Shown one piece after another: positions 1 to 7,551 of a DNA stretch of 64,000 bases. Made by a program: the position numbers and the translations under genes. The notes under the pieces were generated by a model that was not told where the DNA came from, ran no database searches, and saw only the letters and a list, made by a program, of their open reading frames with translations. The stretch's first letter is position 1; each line of letters starts with the position of its first letter. This DNA is from Galactobacter valiniphilus (GTDB taxonomy: Bacteria > Actinomycetota > Actinomycetes > Actinomycetales > Micrococcaceae), in the NCBI RefSeq assembly GCF_003575975.1, contig NZ_QQXK01000006.1, forward strand, positions 62,001-126,000, read 5' to 3'.

Positions 1-376
1 TCTCGCGGTGACGCTGGCGGTCGCGGGCCAGGCGCCAGGCGCTGCGGCCCAGCGTCAGAAGCAGGTGGCCGCCGAGGAGGGCGGCGAGGCTGAGCGCAAA
101 GAGATGGACCACGTCCAGGCCCGGCAGCTCGGAGCGGCCGAGGATGGCGTGGATCAACACGCCGGCGGCGGGGATGAGCCCCTTATCCAGCGGGGCGAGG
201 CCCCAGCAGAGGAACGCGCCGATCATCGAGAGGCCGCCGGCGAGGCCGATGCCCTGCCACAGCAACATGGCAGGCGCCGGGGCGCGCGAGGGCCAGGAGG
301 CGCGCGCGAGCAGCACCGGAACGGGCCAGGCCAGGAGCACGGCCAGGGCGGCCAGGAGGTAGGACGCCAGGAGCAC
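1..376 (-). CDS. M56-family membrane metallopeptidase (BlaR1/MecR1-like), N-terminal part
   Basis: Partial gene running off the left edge; about 125 codons are present. The reading frame opens with a GTG eight codons after the stop of the BlaI-like gene and in the same frame, so this GTG is the first possible start. The visible part is strongly hydrophobic, with membrane segments near residues 3-25, 38-58 and 90-110 separated by short Arg/Pro-rich loops. This is the topology of the N-terminal half of M56 peptidases; the HExxH zinc motif would lie beyond the edge and cannot be seen. In BlaR1/MecR1 systems such a protease inactivates the cognate BlaI repressor after sensing a signal. Pairing with the BlaI-like gene 21 bases upstream is the main support. 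Family call from context and topology, so moderate confidence. Confidence 0.65.
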   Translation of the reverse strand, partial: MLLASYLLAALAVLLAWPVPVLLARASWPSRAPAPAMLLWQGIGLAGGLSMIGAFLCWGLAPLDKGLIPAAGVLIHAILGRSELPGLDVVHLFALSLAALLGGHLLLTLGRSAWRLARDRQRHRE

Positions 377-397
377 GGCGGGGGCCGGGGCCTGGGG

Positions 398-790
398 TCA
401 GGCGCCGGCGGGGAGGGCGGTGTCGCGATCCTCCCGTGCGGCCAGCACGCGGAGCAGCGCGGCGGCGTCGCCGGCCGAGATGGCGCCGGCGAAGCGCACG
501 AGCACCGCTTCGCGGTCCTCGGCGGTGCCGAGGGCGTCCTCGATGAGGCCCACCGTGTGCTCCTCGCGGGAGGCGGTGGGGTGGTACAGGTGGGGACGGG
601 CGCCGCGTTCGCGGTTGACCAGGCCCTTCTTTTCCAGACGGGCTAGGACCGTCAGGACGGTGGTGACGGCCAGGCCCTTGGAGTCCTCGTCGAGGGCCAG
701 GAGGTCCCGAACCGCGTTGGCGGTGAGGGCTTCCTGGTGATCCCAGAGGAGATCCATGACCGAGCGCTCGAGCTCACCCAGTGCTGCCAT
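398..790 (-). CDS. BlaI/MecI/CopY-family winged-helix repressor
   Basis: Small DNA-binding repressor, 130 residues from the chosen start. The N-terminus (LGELERSVMDLLW) and the winged-helix segment with VTTVLTVLARLEKKGLV are typical of BlaI/MecI proteins, where this domain binds dyad operators and the C-terminal helices dimerise; cleavage between them by an M56 protease relieves repression. An in-frame ATG at 811 would add seven residues but has no ribosome site; the ATG at 790 is preceded by AAGGA about 12 bases upstream and gives the usual family N-terminus. It forms an operon with the M56 gene and is divergent from cydA. Three matching dyads in the shared upstream region make autoregulation plus control of cyd likely (inference). 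Confidence 0.85.
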   Translation of the reverse strand: MAALGELERSVMDLLWDHQEALTANAVRDLLALDEDSKGLAVTTVLTVLARLEKKGLVNRERGARPHLYHPTASREEHTVGLIEDALGTAEDREAVLVRFAGAISAGDAAALLRVLAAREDRDTALPAGA

Positions 791-879
791 GTTCTGCGAA
801 GGTCCTTCCATGCGATCCGCGAGAGATACTTCCGCGCGGGGTCTTCCTGAGGAACAGTGTAGTTGTCAACTCGGCACGT

Positions 880-896
880 TTCTACGTGTCGTAGAA
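880..896. promoter_or_regulatory. BlaI-type operator dyad 1
   Basis: Perfect inverted repeat TTCTAC-N5-GTAGAA. First of three copies between the blaI-like gene and cydA; nearest to blaI. Repressor identity is inferred from the neighbouring gene. Confidence 0.7.
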
Positions 897-903
897 CGCA
901 CAC

Positions 904-920
904 TTCTACAAGTTGTAGAA
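904..920. promoter_or_regulatory. BlaI-type operator dyad 2
   Basis: Second perfect copy of TTCTAC-N5-GTAGAA, centred 24 bp from dyad 1. It overlaps a possible -35 element (TTGTAG, 913-918) for cydA. Confidence 0.7.
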
Positions 921-942
921 ATGGGCATCTTCTACGTAACGT
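913..942 (+). promoter_or_regulatory. Possible cydABDC promoter
   Basis: TTGTAG and TAACGT separated by 18 bases, about 80 bases ahead of the cydA start. The match to a housekeeping promoter is modest; its interest is that both boxes lie inside the operator dyads. Confidence 0.35.
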
Positions 943-946
943 AGAA
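930..946. promoter_or_regulatory. BlaI-type operator dyad 3
   Basis: Third perfect copy of TTCTAC-N5-GTAGAA, centred 26 bp from dyad 2. It covers a possible cydA -10 element (TAACGT, 937-942), so a bound repressor would block the promoter. Confidence 0.7.
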
Positions 947-1022
947 GAGTCCTCGGACGGCCCGACGCAGCTGCCGGCCCGCCCGCACCCACACCCTCGC
1001 GGACAAGGATCGAGACACGATC

Positions 1023-2618
1023 ATGGACCCACTTGAGATCGGCCGGTGGCAGTTCGGCATCACGACCGTCTACCACTTCCTCATGGTGCCGCTGACGATT
1101 GGCCTCGGCCTCGTCGTGGCGACGCTGCAGACGGCATGGAAGCGCACGGGCAAGGATGTCTACCTGCGCGCCACCAAGTTCTGGGGCAAGCTCTTCCTCA
1201 TCAACTTCATCATGGGCGTGGCCACCGGCATCGTCCAGGAGTTCCAGTTCGGCATGGCCTGGAGCGAGTACTCCCGCTTCGTGGGAGACGTCTTCGGGGC
1301 CCCGCTCGCGATGGAGGCGCTCCTTGCCTTCTTCGTTGAATCGACCTTCCTCGGCCTGTGGATCTTCGGCTGGAAGCGACTGCCCCAGGGCCTGCACCTC
1401 GCCACCATCTGGCTCGCCACCCTGGCCTCCGTGCTCTCGGCCTACTTCATCCTCGTGGCGAACTCGTGGATGCAGCACCCCGTGGGCGTTGAGCTGATCG
1501 ACGGCCGCCCCGTCATGACGGACGTCTGGGCCGTCCTGACCAACAACACCGCCGTCATCACCTTCATCCACACGATCTTCGGCGCCCTCGCCGTGGCCGG
1601 TGGCTTCCTCTTCGGCATCGCCTGGTTCCACCTCTACCGCCGCCGCCGCGACGGCATCGACACCGTCGGCGCCGACCGCAAGGTCATCGTGGGCGAGGAT
1701 CCGGCCAAGGGCGCCGGCCGCGACAAGACCGACTACCTGGTCTGGTGGAAGTCCCTGCGCTTCGGCGGTTGGATCGCGCTCGTGGCCTTCCTCGGCGTCG
1801 CCTTCTCGGGCCACGCGCAGGCCCAGCTCATGATCCACCAGCAGCCGCTCAAGATGGCCTCGGCCGAGGCTGCCTGCCACGACGGCACGGCCTTCTCCGT
1901 CTTCTCGTTCGGCAACTTCGGCGGCGACAAGACGACGTGCGAGGACGTCAACACGATCTGGGAGATCCCGGGCCTGCTCTCCTTCCTGGCCCACGACAAC
2001 TTCACGACCGACGTGGACGGCCTGAACACGCTGATCCCGCAGTACCAGGAGAAGTACGGCAGCCACCTGCCGGACGATCCGATGTACGGCGACCGCGCCG
2101 GCCAGGAGATCGACTACCAGCCCGTCATGGGCGTGACCTACTGGGGCTTCCGCCTCATGATCACCTTCGGCGGCCTGGGCGCCCTCGCGGCGCTCATCGG
2201 CCTCTGGGTCACGCGCCGCGGCACGGTCCCGAACTCGAAGTGGCTCTCGCGCCTCGCTGTCACGTCGATCCTCGCCCCCTTCGGCGCCAACATGGCCGGC
2301 TGGATCTTCACGGAGATGGGCCGCCAGCCCTTCGTGGTGGCGCCCAATCCGGACTCGACCGGCGTGGACGGCGTGTGGATGTTCACGGCGGCCGCCGTGA
2401 GCCCCGGCGTCAGCGGCGGGGAGATGCTCTTCTCGCTCGTCGCGCTGACGGCCGTGTACGCCGTCCTGGCCGTGGTCGAGGTGCTCTATCTCGTCCGCTA
2501 CGTCCGCGGCGGGGTCCCGGCGGCCATGCCGGAACTTGCCGCCGGCCACGACGGGGGCGAGGACAAGGATTCAACGCCCAAGGACGACGACCGCGACGTG
2601 CTCGCGTTCGCCTACTGA
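1023..2618 (+). CDS. cydA: Cytochrome bd ubiquinol/menaquinol oxidase subunit I
   Basis: Membrane quinol oxidase subunit carrying the three haems; reduces oxygen to water without proton pumping, with high oxygen affinity. 531 residues with about nine membrane segments. Visible landmarks are His18 in YHFLMVP near the N-terminus (the haem ligand equivalent to E. coli His19), the NSWMQHPVG segment and the GRQPF motif near residue 440. The quinol-binding Q-loop region is of the short type, as usual in actinobacteria. Starts at ATG 1023 with AAGGA 13 bases upstream. First gene of cydA-cydB-cydDC, with 34 bases to cydB. Probably regulated from the operator tract upstream. Confidence 0.97.
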   Translation: MDPLEIGRWQFGITTVYHFLMVPLTIGLGLVVATLQTAWKRTGKDVYLRATKFWGKLFLINFIMGVATGIVQEFQFGMAWSEYSRFVGDVFGAPLAMEALLAFFVESTFLGLWIFGWKRLPQGLHLATIWLATLASVLSAYFILVANSWMQHPVGVELIDGRPVMTDVWAVLTNNTAVITFIHTIFGALAVAGGFLFGIAWFHLYRRRRDGIDTVGADRKVIVGEDPAKGAGRDKTDYLVWWKSLRFGGWIALVAFLGVAFSGHAQAQLMIHQQPLKMASAEAACHDGTAFSVFSFGNFGGDKTTCEDVNTIWEIPGLLSFLAHDNFTTDVDGLNTLIPQYQEKYGSHLPDDPMYGDRAGQEIDYQPVMGVTYWGFRLMITFGGLGALAALIGLWVTRRGTVPNSKWLSRLAVTSILAPFGANMAGWIFTEMGRQPFVVAPNPDSTGVDGVWMFTAAAVSPGVSGGEMLFSLVALTAVYAVLAVVEVLYLVRYVRGGVPAAMPELAAGHDGGEDKDSTPKDDDRDVLAFAY

Positions 2619-2652
2619 CCCGCCCACGAGATCGATCTAAGGACCCTTAGTC

Positions 2653-3675
2653 ATGGACTTCCTCCCCACCTTGTGGTTTGTCCTCATCGCCGTGTTGTGG
2701 ACGGGCTACCTCTTCCTTGAAGGCTTCGACCTCGGCGTCGGCATGATGATGAAGCTCTTCGCCCGCAATGAGAAGGAGCGCCGCCAGCTCCTGAACACCA
2801 TCGGCCCCGTCTGGGACGGCAACGAGGTGTGGCTGCTGACGGCAGGCGGCGCGACCTTCGCCGCGTTCCCGCTCTGGTACGCCTCGCTCTTCTCGGCGCT
2901 CTACGTGCCGCTCGTGCTCGTGCTCATCGCGCTCATCTTCCGCGCCGTGGCGATCGAGTACCGCGGCAAGGCCCGCACCGACCGCACGCGCAACGCGTGG
3001 GACTGGGCGCTCGCGCTCGGTAGCTTCTTTGCCGCCTTCGGCGTGGGCGCCATGCTCGCGCTCTCCACGACCGGCCTGCCGCTGAACGCCAACGGCGACC
3101 GCGTGGGCGGCGCCTTCGTGTGGCTCAACGGGTACGCCGTGCTCGGCGGCCTCGGCGTGGTGCTCTTCGCCCTGGCCCAGGCACTCGCCTTCACGGGCCT
3201 CAAGACGGACGGCCTGGTGCGTTCGCGCGCCAACGTCTGGCTGCGCCGCGGCCTCCCGTGGGCCGTCCTGCCGCTGGCCGCCTGGGCCATCGTGGTCGTG
3301 TTCAAGGGCACGACGGCGTGGCCGTGGGTCACGCTGGGCGTGGCCGTCGTGGCGGTGCTTGCCGCGTGGGCCGCGGCCAGGGCCGCGCGCGAGGGATGGG
3401 CCTTCCTCTGGCTGGGGCTCTTCCTCCTGGCCGGCGTCGCCTCGATCTTCGGGGCCGCCTACCCGGTCGTGCTGCCCAGCACGCTTGATCCGGCCTTCAA
3501 CCTGACGGTCGAGAACGCGTCCTCCTCGGACTACACGCTCGGCGTCATGTCCATCGTGGCCGCCTTCGGGGTGCCGCTCGTGCTGGCCTACCAGGGCTGG
3601 ACGTACTGGGTGTTCAAGAAGCGGATCAGCCCCGCCTCGATCCCCGCCGCGCACGCCGTCACCCCGGTGGTGTGA
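2653..3675 (+). CDS. cydB: Cytochrome bd oxidase subunit II
   Basis: Partner membrane subunit of CydA, 340 residues, eight or so membrane helices, no haem ligands expected. The N-terminal WFVLIAVLWTGYLFLEGFD stretch is the family signature, and GPVWDGNEVWL and GGATFAAFP are also characteristic. Preceded by AAGGACC. Its stop overlaps the first possible start of cydDC by 3 bases, so translation is probably coupled. Confidence 0.96.
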   Translation: MDFLPTLWFVLIAVLWTGYLFLEGFDLGVGMMMKLFARNEKERRQLLNTIGPVWDGNEVWLLTAGGATFAAFPLWYASLFSALYVPLVLVLIALIFRAVAIEYRGKARTDRTRNAWDWALALGSFFAAFGVGAMLALSTTGLPLNANGDRVGGAFVWLNGYAVLGGLGVVLFALAQALAFTGLKTDGLVRSRANVWLRRGLPWAVLPLAAWAIVVVFKGTTAWPWVTLGVAVVAVLAAWAAARAAREGWAFLWLGLFLLAGVASIFGAAYPVVLPSTLDPAFNLTVENASSSDYTLGVMSIVAAFGVPLVLAYQGWTYWVFKKRISPASIPAAHAVTPVV

Positions 3676-6600
3676 GCATGCGCCCGGAGATCCCCGAAGG
3701 AACCACCACCCGCGGCTGGCTGCTGGCGCTCGGCGCCCTGGCCGCCACCAAGGCCGCGGGTCTGATCGCCCTCATGTCCGCCCTCGCGGCGGCGCTCACG
3801 CAGGCGGCCTCCGGCCACGGCGTGGACGTGGCGGCGCTGCTGTGGTGGGGGATCCCGGGCGCCCTGGCCCGGGCCGGCGCGCACTGGGGCACCCGCGTGG
3901 TGGCCCAGCGCGCCGCCCTGGGCGTCAAGGAGGAGCTGCGGGCTCGGCTCGTGGCCAAGCGCCTCGCCTCGGGGCAGGCCCGCGGCGCGGCGGAGGCCTC
4001 CGTGCTGGCCAGCCGCGGCCTCGATGGGCTCGACCCGTACTTCCGCGACTACCTCCCGGCGCTTGTCGCGAGCGCCATCATCCCGCTCGCCGTGGGCGCG
4101 CGGATCCTCCTCGCCGACTGGGTCTCCGCCCTCATCCTGGTGCTGACGATCCCGCTCGTGCCGATCTTCATGATCCTCATCGGGCTGCACACGGCCGAGC
4201 GCGTGCAGGAGGCCCAGCACGGCCTCGACCGCCTGAGCCATCACCTCTCCGAGCTCGCCCGCGGCCTGCCCGTGCTCGTGGGCCTGCGCCGCGCCGAGCA
4301 GCAGCGCAAGGCGCTCTACGAGGTCTCCGAGCGCCACCGTGAGTCGACGATGGCCACCCTGCGCACGGCCTTCCTCTCCTCGTTCGCCCTCGAACTCATC
4401 GCCACCCTCTCGGTGGCGGTCGTCGCGGTCTTCATCGGCGTGCGCCTCGTGGGCGGCTCGCTCGGCCTCGAGGCCGGCTTGGTGGCCCTCATGCTGGCCC
4501 CCGATTGCTTCCTTCCCCTGCGCGAGCTCGGTGCCGCCCACCACGCCTCGGAGGACGGCGTCGCGGCCCTGCGCCGCGTGCGCGCCGAGCTGGACGCCAC
4601 CGATCGCACCGAGCTCGCCGCCCGCGGCGCGCACGCCGTCGTCGACGGGGTGGAGGTGAGGGGGCTCGTCGTGCTGCGCGGCGACGGCCGCGAGGGCGTC
4701 GGGCCCGTGAGCTTCGAGGCCCCCGCCGGCCGGATCACGGCCCTGACCGGGCCCAGCGGCAGCGGCAAGTCGAGCGTGTTGGAGACCCTCGCCGGGCTCC
4801 TGCGCCCGGCCCCGGAGGGCCAAGCGGACGCGCACGACACCGTCTCCGGGGAGCTGCTCGGGCTCGACCCGGCGCGCCGCGCCTCCATCGCCCAGGCCCC
4901 GCAGTTCGCGCAGGCCACGGCCCGCGGGGAGCTCGCGGTGGCCGGCGGCGCCGAGCCCTTCCTCGAGCTGGCCGAGCTGCTGCCGGAGCGGCTGTGGGAC
5001 GTGCCGCTGCAGCGCCTGAGCCCGGGCGAGCGGCGCCGCGTTGCGGTGGCCCGCGGCCTGGCCCGCGCCCGCGTGCTCCTGGCCTCGGACGGGGCGAGCG
5101 TCGTGCTGCTCGCCGACGAACCGACGGCCCATCTTGACCCCCGGTCGGCTCAGCGCGTGAGGGCGCTGATCGGCCGGATCGCGGCGCGGGGCGCGTGCGT
5201 GGTGTTGGCCACGCACGATCCCGCGCTGGCCTCCCAGGCGGACGTGCGGGTCCGCTTCGGCTCCCAGGCGCCCGTGCGAGCCGCCGTCGAGCCGCTGGGG
5301 GAGGCCCCCCTTCTCCCGTCCCTGGGCACGGGATCGGACCCCGCCGCGCTGCATGAGGGTGCGCGCGCGGTGGGGTCCGGCTCCTCGGAGTCGCCGGCCC
5401 CGCCGGCCCCGGACTCCGAGGACGAGACTCCCGGCCGCCTCCGGTCCCTGCCGCGCGGCGCGTGGGGCCTGCTCCCGCTGCGCTCCTGGCGGCTGTGGCT
5501 CGCCGTGCTGCTCGGCGCGCTCTCCGTGCTGGCCGCCGCGGCGCTCTCGGCCCTCTCCGGCTGGCTCATCGTGCGTGCCTCGACGCAGCCCCACATCATG
5601 TATCTGCTGACCGCGATCGTCGGTGTGCGCGCCTTCGGCCTGGCCCGCGCCGTGCTGCGCTACCGCGAGCGGCTCGCCACGCACGACGTCATCCTGCGGT
5701 ACACGAGCAAGCTGCGTGTGCGGCTCTGGGACGCCCTGGGCTCCGACGCCCGCGGCTGGAGCAAACTCACCCGCCCCGGCGGCGCGCTCGGCACGCTCGT
5801 GGCCCAGGTGGACGAGCTGCGCGACGCCCTGCCGCGCGTGCTGGTCCCCGTTCCGGCCGCCGTCCTCGCCGGGATCGGCTCGATCATCGCCGTCGCGCTC
5901 CTGGCCCCGGCCGCCCTGCCGGCCACGCTCGTCGTCGTGCTCCTTGGCCAGCTCGCCCTGCCCCTGCTGGTCCTGGCGCTTGAACGCTCGGCGGCCGCGC
6001 ATGCGGCCGAGCACCGCGCGGCCCAGGCCGAACGCACGGGCCGGATCATGGCGGCGGCCCCCGATGTGAGCGCCAATGGTCTCGCGGCCGCCGAGCTGGA
6101 GCGTTTTGCCGCGGCGGATGCGGCCGGCTCCACCCAGCTGCGCCGGGACGCCTTCGGCGCGGGCGCCGGCCGCGCCGCCGCCTCCCTGCTGGCCGGGGTG
6201 GGCGCCATCGCCGTGGTCCTCACGGCCGCCGGCGGCACCGCCCCCGAGCTGCTCGCGCTGAGTGTGCTACTCCTGCTGGCCCTGGATGAGCCGCTGGGCC
6301 AGCTCGCCGATGCCCTGCGCAATGCCCCCGTGGTGACGGGCATGCTGGGCCGGCTGGCCCCGTGGCTGCTCGGCGCCTCCCGCGCCCAGGACTCCACGCC
6401 GGTTGCACAGCGCCCCGCCGTGGACGGCCTGCGCGTCGACGGGCTCGAGGCCGCCTACGCCGAGGCCGCCCCCGCAGTCTTCAGCGGTGTGAGCGGCGAG
6501 GCCGTCGCCGGCCGGGCCTGGGCCATCACCGGCCCGAGCGGCAGCGGCAAGTCGACGCTCATCGCCACGGTGCTCGGTTTCCTCGCGCCGCGCGCCGGGA

Positions 6601-7142
6601 GCGTCAGCGCCCGCACGGCCGAGGGCTGGCGCGACATCGTGCTCCCGGCCGGCAGTGCGGAGCCGGCGGACCCGGCGGCGCGCGACGCCGTGGCCTGGTG
6701 CCCCCAAGAGGGCTACGTCTTTGACAGCACGCTGCGCGGCAACCTCGCCCTGGCGCGGGACCGCGGCGACGCCCCCGTCGACGCCGACATGATCCACGCG
6801 CTCGATCGAGTGGGCCTCGGCCCCTGGTTCGCGCGCCTGCCCGAGGGGCTTGAGACGCGCACCGAGGCAGGGGGAGAGGCCCTGTCCGGCGGCCAGCGCC
6901 AGCGCCTCGCCGTGGCCCGCACGCTCCTGAGCGGGGCCGGCGTGGTCGTCCTCGACGAGCCCACGGCGCACCTGGGCGCCGACGAATCCGGCGAGCTCGT
7001 GGGCGATGTCTTGGGCGGCGCCGGGGCGACGGCGCTCGTGCTCGTCACCCACGACGAGGAGCTCGCCTCGCTCGCGGCCGTGCACACGACCCTGAGCTCG
7101 GACGGCACGCCGGCCACGACGCGCCTGGCCCAGCTGGGCTGA
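3672..7142 (+). CDS. cydDC: Fused CydD-CydC thiol reductant ABC exporter
   Basis: One 1156-residue chain joins the two ABC half-transporters that are separate CydD and CydC subunits in E. coli, where they export cysteine/glutathione or handle haem needed for cytochrome bd assembly. Half 1 has membrane segments up to about residue 300, Walker A GPSGSGKSS near 360, signature LSPGE and Walker B ending LLADEPTAHLD. A Ser/Pro/Glu-rich linker (about 555-595) follows. Half 2 has another six-helix domain, Walker A GPSGSGKST near 953, LSGGQ and VVVLDEPTAHL. Start may be GTG 3672 (overlapping the cydB stop) or ATG 3678. Followed by a 20-bp hairpin. Fusion is common in Micrococcaceae as far as I know. 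Confidence 0.95.
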   Translation: MSMRPEIPEGTTTRGWLLALGALAATKAAGLIALMSALAAALTQAASGHGVDVAALLWWGIPGALARAGAHWGTRVVAQRAALGVKEELRARLVAKRLASGQARGAAEASVLASRGLDGLDPYFRDYLPALVASAIIPLAVGARILLADWVSALILVLTIPLVPIFMILIGLHTAERVQEAQHGLDRLSHHLSELARGLPVLVGLRRAEQQRKALYEVSERHRESTMATLRTAFLSSFALELIATLSVAVVAVFIGVRLVGGSLGLEAGLVALMLAPDCFLPLRELGAAHHASEDGVAALRRVRAELDATDRTELAARGAHAVVDGVEVRGLVVLRGDGREGVGPVSFEAPAGRITALTGPSGSGKSSVLETLAGLLRPAPEGQADAHDTVSGELLGLDPARRASIAQAPQFAQATARGELAVAGGAEPFLELAELLPERLWDVPLQRLSPGERRRVAVARGLARARVLLASDGASVVLLADEPTAHLDPRSAQRVRALIGRIAARGACVVLATHDPALASQADVRVRFGSQAPVRAAVEPLGEAPLLPSLGTGSDPAALHEGARAVGSGSSESPAPPAPDSEDETPGRLRSLPRGAWGLLPLRSWRLWLAVLLGALSVLAAAALSALSGWLIVRASTQPHIMYLLTAIVGVRAFGLARAVLRYRERLATHDVILRYTSKLRVRLWDALGSDARGWSKLTRPGGALGTLVAQVDELRDALPRVLVPVPAAVLAGIGSIIAVALLAPAALPATLVVVLLGQLALPLLVLALERSAAAHAAEHRAAQAERTGRIMAAAPDVSANGLAAAELERFAAADAAGSTQLRRDAFGAGAGRAAASLLAGVGAIAVVLTAAGGTAPELLALSVLLLLALDEPLGQLADALRNAPVVTGMLGRLAPWLLGASRAQDSTPVAQRPAVDGLRVDGLEAAYAEAAPAVFSGVSGEAVAGRAWAITGPSGSGKSTLIATVLGFLAPRAGSVSARTAEGWRDIVLPAGSAEPADPAARDAVAWCPQEGYVFDSTLRGNLALARDRGDAPVDADMIHALDRVGLGPWFARLPEGLETRTEAGGEALSGGQRQRLAVARTLLSGAGVVVLDEPTAHLGADESGELVGDVLGGAGATALVLVTHDEELASLAAVHTTLSSDGTPATTRLAQLG

Positions 7143-7152
7143 GCCGCATCGA

Positions 7153-7195
7153 CGGGAAGGGCCGGCACCGGAGAGTCCGGTGCCGGCCCTTCCCG
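7153..7195. terminator. Hairpin between convergent cydDC and 7204 gene
   Basis: Perfect 20-bp stem with a 3-base loop and no T-tract; probably works on both strands. Confidence 0.75.
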
Positions 7196-7203
7196 CGACC
7201 GCG

Positions 7204-7551
7204 TCAGCGCAGGATCAGGTACAGAAGTCCGCCGAGCAGGTAGGCGAGGCCGAGCAGCAAGCCGAGCCCGCAGAAGAGGGCCCGTCCCTTGGCGAAGAGC
7301 CCGAGCACGGCGCCCACGGCGGCCGGGACGGCGCACCCGAGCGCCACCGGGGCGGCCACCTGGAGGCCGAGCTCCCGCGTGGAGAGCGTGCCGACCACGC
7401 CGAGCACGGTCAGCGGGATCACCCAGGCGGCCAGCGCCCACACGACGGGCGCCGCCGCCGCGAGCGTGAGCGGCACCCGTCCACCCGGGCCGGTGCCCGG
7501 CGTCGTGCCGTCATCCTGACCCCGACGCCTCCTCACGGCGGCCCCGCTCAC
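7204..7551 (-). CDS. Small integral membrane protein, unrecognised
   Basis: About 115 residues. The charged N-terminal third (Arg-rich, then Gly/Thr/Pro) is followed by three or four hydrophobic segments and a short tail ending LYLILR. I do not recognise a family. The chosen start is GTG 7551, which overlaps the parC stop in a GTGA arrangement typical of coupled translation; a second GTG at 7536 would drop five residues. It sits immediately downstream of parC on the same strand and ends at the bidirectional hairpin, so it is probably the last gene of that operon. Confidence 0.65.
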   Translation of the reverse strand: MSGAAVRRRRGQDDGTTPGTGPGGRVPLTLAAAAPVVWALAAWVIPLTVLGVVGTLSTRELGLQVAAPVALGCAVPAAVGAVLGLFAKGRALFCGLGLLLGLAYLLGGLLYLILR

